DNA from: JAEUMG01 sp046349315
Lineage (GTDB): Bacteria > Pseudomonadota > Alphaproteobacteria > Rhizobiales > Aestuariivirgaceae
DNA: 64,000 bases
Reading direction: 5' to 3'
NCBI GenBank assembly: GCA_046349315.1
Contig: JAXMCQ010000029.1
Coordinates: 1 to 64,000 of the forward strand
The translations under genes and the position numbers were made by a program. Shown here piece after piece: positions 8,172-16,900 of this stretch. Each line of letters begins with the position of its first letter. Positions within the stretch are counted from its first letter, which is position 1. The notes below the pieces were generated by a model. It saw only the letters and a program-made list of their open reading frames with translations, did not search any database and had not been told where the DNA came from.

Positions 8172-9191
8172 ATGTCAGGCGAGAGAATTGTCAGCATGCG
8201 CCCGCCGGGCCCGAGTGCTCCGGTCCGTGATCGACCGGATGCACAGGCTGGGCGCGATGAAGGCACGCCGCTTCATGTCGATTGGCTTGAATTTGGCCGC
8301 GTCAATCTGAGCGCCGTCGAACGCAGGACTGCATCGCTCACCGCGCGCCGCAGCGTGAAGAAGGAATTTCAGGCCGCATGGCTAATCCAGGCAATTCGCT
8401 GCATCGATCTCACCACGCTGGCCGGCGATGACACTCCCGAGCGCGTCCGCCGTCTCTGCGCCAAAGCCCGGCAGCCCTTGCGCAGCGATCTCGTGGATGC
8501 CTTGGGGCTCGACGAAGCACCGCAAGTCGGCGCGGTCTGTGTTTACCCGACCATGGTCGGTGCTGCGGTGCGCGCACTGGAGGGCACGGACATTCCGGTT
8601 GCATCTGTGGCGACCGGCTTCCCCGCCGGCCTGACGCCCATGTCGGCCCGGCTTGAGGAAGTCCGCTACGCGCTCGGAGAAGGCGCGCGCGAGATCGACA
8701 TGGTCATCACCCGTGCGCATGTTCTGGATCAGGATGGGCAAGCGCTTTACGACGAGATTGGCACGATCCGCCGCGCCTGCGGACCGGCCCATCTGAAGTG
8801 CATTCTCGGAACCGGCGATCTGAAGAGCCTTCGCAATGTCTATCGTGCCAGCATGGTGGCGATGATGGCGGGTGCCGATTTCATCAAGACTTCGACGGGC
8901 AAGGAGGATGTCAATGCGACATTGCCGGTGAGCCTCGTGATGCTCCGCGCCATCCGCGACTATCTCGACCTCACCGGCACGAAGATCGGCTTCAAACCGG
9001 CCGGCGGACTGCGCACCGCCAAGGATGCAATCTCATGGCAGATCCTGATGAAGGAGGAACTCGGCAATGACTGGCTTCGCCCCGGCCTCTTTCGCATTGG
9101 CGCAAGCGCCCTGCTCGGCGACATCAACCGGCAGATCGAACACTTCGTCACGGGGCGCTATTCCGCCGACTTCCGCCATGCTGTGGGTTAA
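8172..9191 (+). CDS. deoC: Deoxyribose-phosphate aldolase
   Basis: 339 residues from the ATG at 8172, with an N-terminal extension of about 75 residues before the aldolase barrel, as in the longer DeoC subtype. DeoC cleaves 2-deoxyribose 5-phosphate to glyceraldehyde 3-phosphate and acetaldehyde through a Schiff base. The conserved blocks are visible: CIDLTTL at the first strand, VCVYPTMV, VATGFPAG, EIDMVI, KCILGTG (lysine at the second active-site position), DFIKTSTGK (Schiff-base lysine) and GFKPAGGLRT. The open frame upstream of 8172 overlaps gntR antisense and is not coding. The next gene starts 3 bp downstream and would oxidise the acetaldehyde, so the pair forms a functional unit. Confidence 0.93.
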   Translation: MSGERIVSMRPPGPSAPVRDRPDAQAGRDEGTPLHVDWLEFGRVNLSAVERRTASLTARRSVKKEFQAAWLIQAIRCIDLTTLAGDDTPERVRRLCAKARQPLRSDLVDALGLDEAPQVGAVCVYPTMVGAAVRALEGTDIPVASVATGFPAGLTPMSARLEEVRYALGEGAREIDMVITRAHVLDQDGQALYDEIGTIRRACGPAHLKCILGTGDLKSLRNVYRASMVAMMAGADFIKTSTGKEDVNATLPVSLVMLRAIRDYLDLTGTKIGFKPAGGLRTAKDAISWQILMKEELGNDWLRPGLFRIGASALLGDINRQIEHFVTGRYSADFRHAVG

Positions 9192-9194
9192 TTG

Positions 9195-11600
9195 ATGCCG
9201 CGCGTTCAGGAAATTCTCGAGAGCATGGATTACGGGCCGTCGCCGGAAGCCAATGGCGAAGTAAAAGCCTGGCTCGCCGATCACGAGCATCGGTTCTCGC
9301 ACTTTGTCGGCGGGCGCTTTGTTGCGCCGCGCGAGAAGGCTTATTTCGACGTGATCGATCCGGCGAGCGAGCAGCGTCTCGCATCCTGTGCGCAAGGGAC
9401 GAAGCCCGATGTCGATGCAGCCGTCGCTGCGGCGCGCAGGGCCTATAAATCATGGTCGGCTTTGTCCGGCGCCGCGCGCGGCCGCTACCTCTATGCCATT
9501 GCGCGCTTGCTGCAGAAGCGCGCGCGCTTTTTCGCCGTGCTTGAGACGATGAACAACGGCAAGCCGATCCGCGAAAGCCGCGACATCGATATCCCACTGG
9601 CGATCCGGCATTTCTATCATCATGCCGGCTGGGCCGAACTCGTAGGGGAGGAATTCCCCAACACCGCGCCGCTCGGCGTCTGCGGCCAGATCATTCCTTG
9701 GAATTTTCCATTGCTGATGCTCGCCTGGAAGATCGCCCCTGCCCTCGCCGCCGGCAACACGGTGGTCCTGAAGCCCGCCGAATATACGCCATTGACCGCA
9801 CTCGCCTTCGCCGAGCTTTGCCGCGAGGCAGACCTCCCCGACGGCGTCGTCAATATCGTCACGGGCGATGGCGCAACCGGCGCATTGATCGTCGAACATC
9901 CAGGCATCGACAAGATTGCCTTTACCGGTTCGACCGAGGTCGGGCGCCTGATCCGCTCCGCGACCGCCGGCACCGGCAAGAAGCTTTCGCTCGAACTGGG
10001 CGGCAAGTCGCCCTTCATCGTCTTCGACGATGCCGATCTCGATTCCGCCGTCGAAGGCCTTGTCGATGCGATCTGGTTTAATCAAGGGCAAGTCTGTTGC
10101 GCCGGCTCGCGCCTGCTCGTCCAGGAAGCCGTTGCCGAGCGCCTTTACGACAAGATCCGCCGCCGCATGCGGACGCTGCGCGTTGGCGATCCGCTCGACA
10201 AATCGACCGATGTCGGGGCGATCGTTTCACGCATCCAGCTCGAGCGGATCGCAAGCCTCGTCGATGCCGGGAAGAGCGAAGCATCGCACTGCTGGCAGGA
10301 GACGCCGGGCCTGCCGCGCCAGGGGCTGTTCTATCCGCCGACCTTGATGACCGGCGTCGCGCCCGCCGCGCGGATCGCCCAGGAAGAGATATTCGGCCCT
10401 GTTCTCGTCGCCATGACGTTCCGCACCCAGGATGAGGCGATCGCGCTTGCCAATAATTCGCGCTACGGCCTGGCGGCGTCCGTCTGGTCGGAGAACATCA
10501 ATGTCTGCCTCGATACCGCGGCGCGGCTCAAGGCCGGCGTGGTGTGGATCAATTCCACCAACATGTTCGACGCGGCATCGGGCTTCGGTGGCTATCGCGA
10601 AAGTGGCTTCGGTCGCGAAGGCGGCCGCGAAGGCTTGTGGGAATATCGAAAATCGACGGCACTCTCGATGTCGGTCTCAATAGGCAAGCCGCGAACGGCC
10701 GATCTCGCGACGGCGCCCAGTTCCGCCTTGCCAGAGCCGGCGCAGGGAATGCCGCATCTCGATCGCACCGCCAAGCTTCACATCGGCGGCAAGCAGACGC
10801 GGCCCGATTCCGGTTACAGCTATACAATCCACAATGCGCGAGGCCGTGCCGTCGGCCAGGCTGGATTGGGAAACCGCAAAGATATCCGCAATGCCGTGGA
10901 GGCGGCGCACAAGGCCAGCGCCTGGAGTTCCATGAGCGGCCATGCGCGCGCGCAGATCCTCTACTACCTCGCCGAAAATCTCGAGGCGCGCAGCGAAGAA
11001 TTTGCAAGTCGCGTAGCGGCGCTCGAAGGTGGCTCGCGAAAGACCGCGCAATTGCAGGTCGCCCGATCGATCGAGAGATTGACCTATTACGCGGGCTTTG
11101 CCGACAAGTATGACGGCCAGGTCCATTCGACCATATCGCGGCATGTAACACTCGCCATGAACGAGCCCTGGGGCGTCGTGGGCATCTGCTGCCCCGATCA
11201 AGCGCCATTGCTCGCGTTCATGTCGCTGGTGGCGCCGGCGATCGCCATGGGCAATCGCATCGTCGTGATCCCCTCGCCGATCGCGCCTCTGCTTGCCACC
11301 GATTTCTACCAGGTCATCGATACGAGCGATGTGCCCGCAGGCGTCGTCAACATCGTGACCGGTGATCGCGAGGCCCTCTCACGTACGCTTGCCGAACACG
11401 ACGATGTCGCAGCGCTGTGGTATTTCGGGACTGCCCCCGGCAGTGCCGATGTCGAGCGCGCATCGGCTGGAAACCTGAAGGCGACCTGGGTCAATCATGG
11501 CAGCGCTATTGATTGGGCCTCCGACACGCAAGCGCGCGGACGCGAATTCCTGCGCCGTGCCACCCAGGTCAAGAATATCTGGGTCCCTTACGGCGAATAA
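9195..11600 (+). CDS. Tandem-domain aldehyde dehydrogenase, ALDH16 type
   Basis: 801 residues (ATG at 9195; a TTG one codon earlier also fits). Residues about 1-490 are a complete NAD-dependent aldehyde dehydrogenase: PWNFPLLM, the LELGGKSPF glutamate, and the catalytic cysteine in NQGQVCCAGSR. Residues about 525-801 form a second ALDH-like domain that keeps Rossmann-type segments (EPWGVVGICCPD, VPAGVVNIVTGD) but has neither ELGGK nor a catalytic cysteine, and ends in WVPYGE. An active domain followed by a pseudo-ALDH domain is the layout of the ALDH16 family, in which bacterial members keep the cysteine. It probably oxidises acetaldehyde or a related aldehyde from DeoC. Confidence 0.88.
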   Translation: MPRVQEILESMDYGPSPEANGEVKAWLADHEHRFSHFVGGRFVAPREKAYFDVIDPASEQRLASCAQGTKPDVDAAVAAARRAYKSWSALSGAARGRYLYAIARLLQKRARFFAVLETMNNGKPIRESRDIDIPLAIRHFYHHAGWAELVGEEFPNTAPLGVCGQIIPWNFPLLMLAWKIAPALAAGNTVVLKPAEYTPLTALAFAELCREADLPDGVVNIVTGDGATGALIVEHPGIDKIAFTGSTEVGRLIRSATAGTGKKLSLELGGKSPFIVFDDADLDSAVEGLVDAIWFNQGQVCCAGSRLLVQEAVAERLYDKIRRRMRTLRVGDPLDKSTDVGAIVSRIQLERIASLVDAGKSEASHCWQETPGLPRQGLFYPPTLMTGVAPAARIAQEEIFGPVLVAMTFRTQDEAIALANNSRYGLAASVWSENINVCLDTAARLKAGVVWINSTNMFDAASGFGGYRESGFGREGGREGLWEYRKSTALSMSVSIGKPRTADLATAPSSALPEPAQGMPHLDRTAKLHIGGKQTRPDSGYSYTIHNARGRAVGQAGLGNRKDIRNAVEAAHKASAWSSMSGHARAQILYYLAENLEARSEEFASRVAALEGGSRKTAQLQVARSIERLTYYAGFADKYDGQVHSTISRHVTLAMNEPWGVVGICCPDQAPLLAFMSLVAPAIAMGNRIVVIPSPIAPLLATDFYQVIDTSDVPAGVVNIVTGDREALSRTLAEHDDVAALWYFGTAPGSADVERASAGNLKATWVNHGSAIDWASDTQARGREFLRRATQVKNIWVPYGE

Positions 11601-11612
11601 AAACGCCGGCGA

Positions 11613-12641
11613 TTACTTGTCGAAGGAAAACACTTTCGCCCAGTCGTTCTTCATGTCGACGACCGTCCAGCCGCGCGCCACGGCCTCGTCCCACGCCTTG
11701 TCGAGCCGGCCGATATCGGAATTGCGGTCATAGGCCCATTCACGCACCGCGTCTGTGTGATGAACGAGCCCCATAAATGACGGGCCTGAGGCCGCCGCCG
11801 TCCATTCCAGCATCTCCTTGTCGCCGTCGGAATTGCCGAATGCGAAGATCGGCTGGCGGCCGATGAAGCGGTTGATGCCGACCGGCTTGCCGGGGCCGTC
11901 ATCGATGAACTCGACCTTCGGCTCCTTGATCAGCACCGGCTTGTTGTCGGCGCCCATCTGGTACTTCACGACGCCCGATGAACCCACCACCTGCTCGGGC
12001 GGGATGCCATAGGATTTCTCGGTGAACTGTCGCATGAATTCGATGCCGCCGCCCGACACGATGAAGGTCTTGAAATCGCAGGCGCGCAGGTAATTGAGGA
12101 GTTCGATCATCGGCTGGTAGACGAGATCGGTATAGGGCCGGTCGAAGCGCGGATGTTTTGCCGTGGCGAACCAGTCATCGACCGTCTTGGCGAACTCGAC
12201 CGTCGTGATGCCGCTATGCGTCGCGGCGATGATCTCAAGAAGGCCGTGGTGGCCGGCGGCGATTATGCCGGGCACGTTGTTGGTCAGCACCGACTTGAAC
12301 GGCTCGGTCGTTTGCCAGTCGGGATGCTGCGATGCCATCGCCTTGACCCGGTCGATCGCGAAAGCGAACTGGAAATAGATCGGCTGTTCCGCCCACAATG
12401 TCCCGTCATTGTCGAAGACCGCGATGCGATCCTCCTCATCGACGAAATCCTTGCCCTCTTCGTTGGTGACGCGGGCAATGAAATCGAGAATGGACCGTTT
12501 GGATTGGCCACTGGCCCAGGACGGCAAGGGATCGTCATCATTGCCATGCGCCGCTTGCACGCCCAGGAGGCCGACCGCCGTGCCGGCAAGCAGGCTTCCT
12601 AGGAAGTGACGTCGATTGAGGCCTGAGAATCCCTGGGACAT
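11613..12641 (-). CDS. Tat-exported HAD-superfamily phosphatase-like protein
   Basis: 342 residues. The N-terminus has a twin-arginine signal (LNRRHFLGSLLAGTAVG) ending near residue 32, so the mature protein is periplasmic. All four HAD motifs are visible: the nucleophile DNDGTLW near residue 75, the motif II serine in FIVSGGG, a motif III lysine, and FAFGNSDGDKEML for motif IV. This places it among secreted nonspecific acid phosphatase-like HAD hydrolases. The substrate is unknown. It ends 13 bp from the convergent ALDH gene and lies downstream of two secreted proteins and the adhesin on the same strand. Confidence 0.85.
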   Translation of the reverse strand: MSQGFSGLNRRHFLGSLLAGTAVGLLGVQAAHGNDDDPLPSWASGQSKRSILDFIARVTNEEGKDFVDEEDRIAVFDNDGTLWAEQPIYFQFAFAIDRVKAMASQHPDWQTTEPFKSVLTNNVPGIIAAGHHGLLEIIAATHSGITTVEFAKTVDDWFATAKHPRFDRPYTDLVYQPMIELLNYLRACDFKTFIVSGGGIEFMRQFTEKSYGIPPEQVVGSSGVVKYQMGADNKPVLIKEPKVEFIDDGPGKPVGINRFIGRQPIFAFGNSDGDKEMLEWTAAASGPSFMGLVHHTDAVREWAYDRNSDIGRLDKAWDEAVARGWTVVDMKNDWAKVFSFDK

Positions 12642-12729
12642 TGCGAACCTCTGCGGCGGTTTGGAAACTTCGAAAGTCTAACGCGATTTTGACGCCGACT
12701 GAACCGAATTACAGAGAGGCGGCCTTGCG

Positions 12730-13272
12730 CTATTGCTGGTCGGACTTGGTCGCCGCCGCATTCCCTGACGCCGCCGCATCGCCTGCCGCCGCCGTTACCT
12801 TGGCCGGCGTGATGTTCAAAGTGGCGATTCGCGCCTGGCCATTCTGCTGGGCGTAGCTGATCGCGAAATTGATGCGAATCGGCGTGGTCGGGAAAAACCC
12901 GACCACCTTCAACTGGCCGTTTTCGACTACCGGCGGCTTTGTAAAGGTCGGCTTGAGCATCATCAAAGCGCTCATGTCGAGTTTCATCTTGCGCAGGCCC
13001 GCAAACGCATCGGAGAGACGCGCGCTTGAGGTCGTGGCCTGGAAGCGGGGCGTGCCGAGTTCGCGCAGCACCGAATAGTTACCCGTTGCGTTCCCCTGAT
13101 CGACGGCAATGATCGCGTATTTGACGAGTTTCTCGGCGATCACCGGATTGATCCCGCGCGGCTTCTGGGTCGCGGCAGCATTGTCCTGGGCCATGAGGGC
13201 CGTATGGCTGCCCAGCACAATCAGCAGTATAAGCGCCAAGCGCGCGCCAAATCGCAGCAAAACGGCCTTCAT
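12730..13272 (-). CDS. Secreted protein of unknown family, paralogue of the next gene
   Basis: 180 residues from the ATG at 13272; an AGAGGA site lies 10 nt upstream, whereas the GTG at 13281 is too close to it. The N-terminus is a Sec signal peptide ending near VLGSHTALMAQ. The mature part contains NATGNYSVLRELGTPRFQ, a helix-rich middle, KPPVVENGQLKVVGFFPTTP, and a strand-rich end, closing with an Ala-rich low-complexity tail. I do not recognise the family. It aligns with the upstream gene over its middle (TGNY-VLR-LG, P-V-N----V-GFFPT-P), so the two arose by tandem duplication. The genes are 15 bp apart and probably cotranscribed. Confidence 0.8.
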   Translation of the reverse strand: MKAVLLRFGARLALILLIVLGSHTALMAQDNAAATQKPRGINPVIAEKLVKYAIIAVDQGNATGNYSVLRELGTPRFQATTSSARLSDAFAGLRKMKLDMSALMMLKPTFTKPPVVENGQLKVVGFFPTTPIRINFAISYAQQNGQARIATLNITPAKVTAAAGDAAASGNAAATKSDQQ

Positions 13273-13287
13273 CTTCCGCACGTCCTC

Positions 13288-13899
13288 TTATTGTTCGGCT
13301 GTCGGCTTGTCCTTCGGCGCCGGGGGCTTAGCCTTGCCGGAGGTCTGTTTCTTGCCCGAAGCCGGTTTTTTTGTGTCGGCCGCCGCCTCTGCCTTCGGCT
13401 CCTGGGCGCCGACGCTCAGTGACAGCAGGCGCCATTCCCCGAATTCAAACCGGAACCCCATCTTGAAAATGATGTTGAGCGGCAATGTCGGAAAAAAGCC
13501 CTCGATGATCAGCACTTGGTTCGCGTCGATCACCGGTGCCTTGGTGAGCAGCGGGTCTAGCAAGACCACTGGCGACAGGTCGAGGCCCGTCTCTCTGATC
13601 TTGCCGTAGATATTCCCGAGACGAACGGGATTGTTGACAGTCCGGAACGAGCCCGAGCCCAGGTCACGCAACACCGTGTAATTGCCCGTCACATTCGCCT
13701 GCTGCAGGGCCACCAGCGTGGTCCGGATCAGCATGCTGATTTCCGGGCCGGTGACCTTGTCGGGCGATGGCTTCGGCAAGGCGCGGAAGGATTTCGGCGG
13801 AGGTTGTTGTTCAGTCTGGGCCAGTCCAGGCTGGCATGTCCCCAAAACGATAGCGAGCGCCGAAGCGCTCGCTACCAAGATCCGTGTTCGCTTCTTCAT
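13288..13899 (-). CDS. Secreted protein of unknown family with Lys/Pro-rich tail
   Basis: 203 residues from the ATG at 13899, with AGGCGG 5 nt upstream (a GTG two codons earlier is less well placed). A Sec signal peptide ends near CQPGLAQ. The mature core has VTGNYTVLRDLGSGSF, a segment TKAPVIDANQVLIIEGFFPTLP and a C-terminal strand pair (FRFEFGEWRLLSLSVG), matching the downstream paralogue. The last 40 residues are a Lys/Ala/Pro-rich disordered tail. I know no function for this family. Its place just downstream of the large adhesin gene on the same strand (41 bp gap) suggests a role at the cell envelope, but that is inference. Confidence 0.8.
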   Translation of the reverse strand: MKKRTRILVASASALAIVLGTCQPGLAQTEQQPPPKSFRALPKPSPDKVTGPEISMLIRTTLVALQQANVTGNYTVLRDLGSGSFRTVNNPVRLGNIYGKIRETGLDLSPVVLLDPLLTKAPVIDANQVLIIEGFFPTLPLNIIFKMGFRFEFGEWRLLSLSVGAQEPKAEAAADTKKPASGKKQTSGKAKPPAPKDKPTAEQ

Positions 13900-13940
13900 G
13901 CCCACCGCCTAGCACAGGCGGTCGCCGAAGAAAACCGTGA

Positions 13941-16900
13941 CTACTTCGTATAGACCGGCGGGGCGCTGCCGAAGGCCCAGATGCCGCCGATACGTCCGCC
14001 GACCTGCGTGTCACCATCGAGACTGACTGCGAGACCACCTTCGATCTGGAAGTCATCCGTGACCTTGAAGGCGCCGGCAAAGCCGAGAGCGCTCGTGCCC
14101 TCATAATTGCCGTACCAGCCAGCGACCGCGCCCTGCTTGTATTCAGGCAGGTAACCGATCGAGCCGAGGGCCATCGCCATGGCGACACCGCCGTCGAGGT
14201 CGTCAAGATGCTGGAAGAAGTTGCCGCCAGCCGTCGCGAGGTTACCGTCTTGGTCGGAAGTCACGAACTCGACCTTGCCATGCTGCGCATTCCGGCTCGC
14301 TTGCGATGCGATACCAGCCATCGTGTAGGTGTTGTCTGAAGTGCCAAACACCTGCTGGTTGTCGCGGGTCGCCTGGGCGCCGTTCCCGAAGGCTGCAGAG
14401 TTATAGTACTCAGCCGAAGAGTTCGCACCGACAGCGGTCGAATAAGCGCCGGTTGCGTATGAATTCTGACCTACTGCCGTCGCCTCATAGTTCGAAGCAT
14501 AAGCATATTGGCCAACCGCCGTGCTCTCGTCGCCCGAGGCTGTCGAATCTTCACCAAGCGCTGTCGATCCCGACCCAGAAGCGTAAGCATCCTCACCGAC
14601 CGCTGTTGCCGAGTTGTAGGCATAAGCGTTATCGCCGACCGCAGTTGAGTCATACCCTTCCGCATACGCATCATGTCCAACTGCTGTCGAATAAGACCCC
14701 GTGGCGAAGGAAGCCTGTCCAACCGCCGTAGCTCCATAATTGGTCGCGTTGGCATACTCGCCAAGAGCCGTGGAGTAATTGCCACTTGCTTCCGAGTCCT
14801 CGCCGACTGACGTCGATTCATACCCGCTAGCCGTGGAGTTCTGGCCGAGCGCCGTCGAGAAGCTACCCGACGCATTGGAAGACTGACCAAGTGCCGTGCT
14901 GTTCTGGCCAGACGCGCTGGAGTTCTCGCCAACTGCAGTCGAGCGGGTTCCGCTCGCGCTTGCATCTTCACCAACCGCCACCGAGTTGTCGGCAGCGAAG
15001 GAGTTCTGACCGACGGCAGTCGCCCAGTCATTAGCGGTCGAGTCGGCACCTAAAGCCGTAGCATGGAAGCCGATCGCGTTAGAATTCTGTCCCAGAGCAG
15101 TGGCTTGGCTGCCATTAGCATAAGCGTCCTGGCCGAAGGCACTGTCACTATTGCCGATCGCAGTGGCATTCTGGCCGGTGGCCGTAGTGTTATTACCCGA
15201 AGCCGACGAATTCTCGCCGAGAGCCGTTGACTGGGCACCGCTGGCACTGGCGTCTTCGCCGAGAGCCGTCGAGTCGTTGGTCGCGAAAGAGTTCTGACCA
15301 ACCGCCGTCGACCAGTTGCCCTGGGCGTTGGATGACTGGCCGAGAGCCGTCGAGTGAGCACCGCTCGCGTTGGAATTCTCGCCAACCGCCGTCGAGGAAG
15401 AGCCGGAAGCGTTGGCGTCTTCACCAACCGCCGTCGAGTCGTCCGTCGCGAAGGAGTTCTGGCCAACCGCCGTCGACCAGTTGCCCTGGGCGTTGGATGA
15501 CTGGCCGAGAGCCGTCGAGTGAGCACCGCTCGCGTTGGAATTCTCGCCAACCGCCGTCGAGGAAGAGCCGGAAGCGTTGGCGTCTTCACCAACCGCCGTC
15601 GAGTCGTCCGTCGCGAAGGAGTTCTGGCCAACCGCCGTCGACCAGTTGCCCTGGGCGTTGGATGACTGGCCGAGAGCCGTCGAGTGAGCACCGCTCGCGT
15701 TGGAATTCTCGCCAACCGCCGTCGAGGAAGAGCCGGAAGCGTTGGCGTCTTCGCCAACCGCTGTCGAGTCGTCCGTCGCGAAGGAGTTCTGGCCAAGAGC
15801 CGTCGACCAGTTGCCCTGGGCGTTGGATGACTGGCCGAGAGCCGTCGAGTGAGCACCGCTCGCGTTGGAATTCTCGCCAACCGCCGTCGAGGAAGAGCCG
15901 GAAGCGTTGGCGTCTTCACCAACCGCTGTCGAGTCGTCCGTCGCGAAGGAGTTCTGGCCAAGAGCCGTCGACCAGTTGCCCTGGGCGTTGGATGACTGGC
16001 CGAGAGCCGTCGAGTGAGCACCGCTCGCGTTGGAATTCTCGCCAACCGCCGTCGAGGAAGAGTTGGAAGCATTGGCGCCCTGGCCAACCGCCGTGCTGTT
16101 CGAACCCGAGGCGCTCGCATCCGCACCGAGCGCCGTCGACTCGTTCCCGCTGGCGTTGGAGCTCTCACCGACCGCCGTGCTATTCGAGCCCGACGCATTG
16201 GCGTCCACACCAAGCGCCGTCGAAGACGACCCGCTCGCGTTCGAATTCACGCCCATGGCCGTCGACTGCGCAGCGCTGGCATTGGCATTCACGCCAACCG
16301 CCGTCGAGAAAGTCCCCGAAGCGTTGGAGTTCTGGCCGACTGCAGTCGATTCAAATGCACTGGCGTTAGCCGACTGCCCAACCGCGGTCGAGCTCGTGCC
16401 GGAAGCATTAGCCGATGTGCCGAGCGCTGTCGAATTGCTGCCCGAGGCGTTCGAGTTCTGGCCGAGCGCCGAGGCGTTGAAGCCCGAGGCATTCGAATTC
16501 TGGCCGACTGCGGTCGAGAACGAACCCGAGGCGTTGGCCGAAGTTCCAAGTGCCGTACTGTCAAGGCCGCTGGCATTGGAGTTCTGGCCGAGCGCGGAGG
16601 CGTTGAAGCCCGAGGCATTCGAATTCTGGCCAACCGCCGTCGAGAACGAACCTGAGGCGTTAGCCGATTGGCCAAGCGCTGTCGACGAGCTGCCCGAAGC
16701 GCTTGAATTCTCGCCAACCGCAGTCGAGTTGGAACCCGAAGCATTGGCGCCCTGGCCAACCGCCGTGCTGTTCGAACCCGAGGCGCTCGCATCCGCACCA
16801 AGCGCTGTCGACTCGCTCCCGGTGGCGTTGGAGTTCTCACCGACCGCCGTGCTATTCGAGCCCGACGCATTGGCGTCCACACCAAGCGCCGTCGAGGACG

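Noticed and set aside
15288..16062. CRISPR-like array
   Set aside because: The repeats are contiguous, in frame and coding, with no unique spacers and no cas genes.
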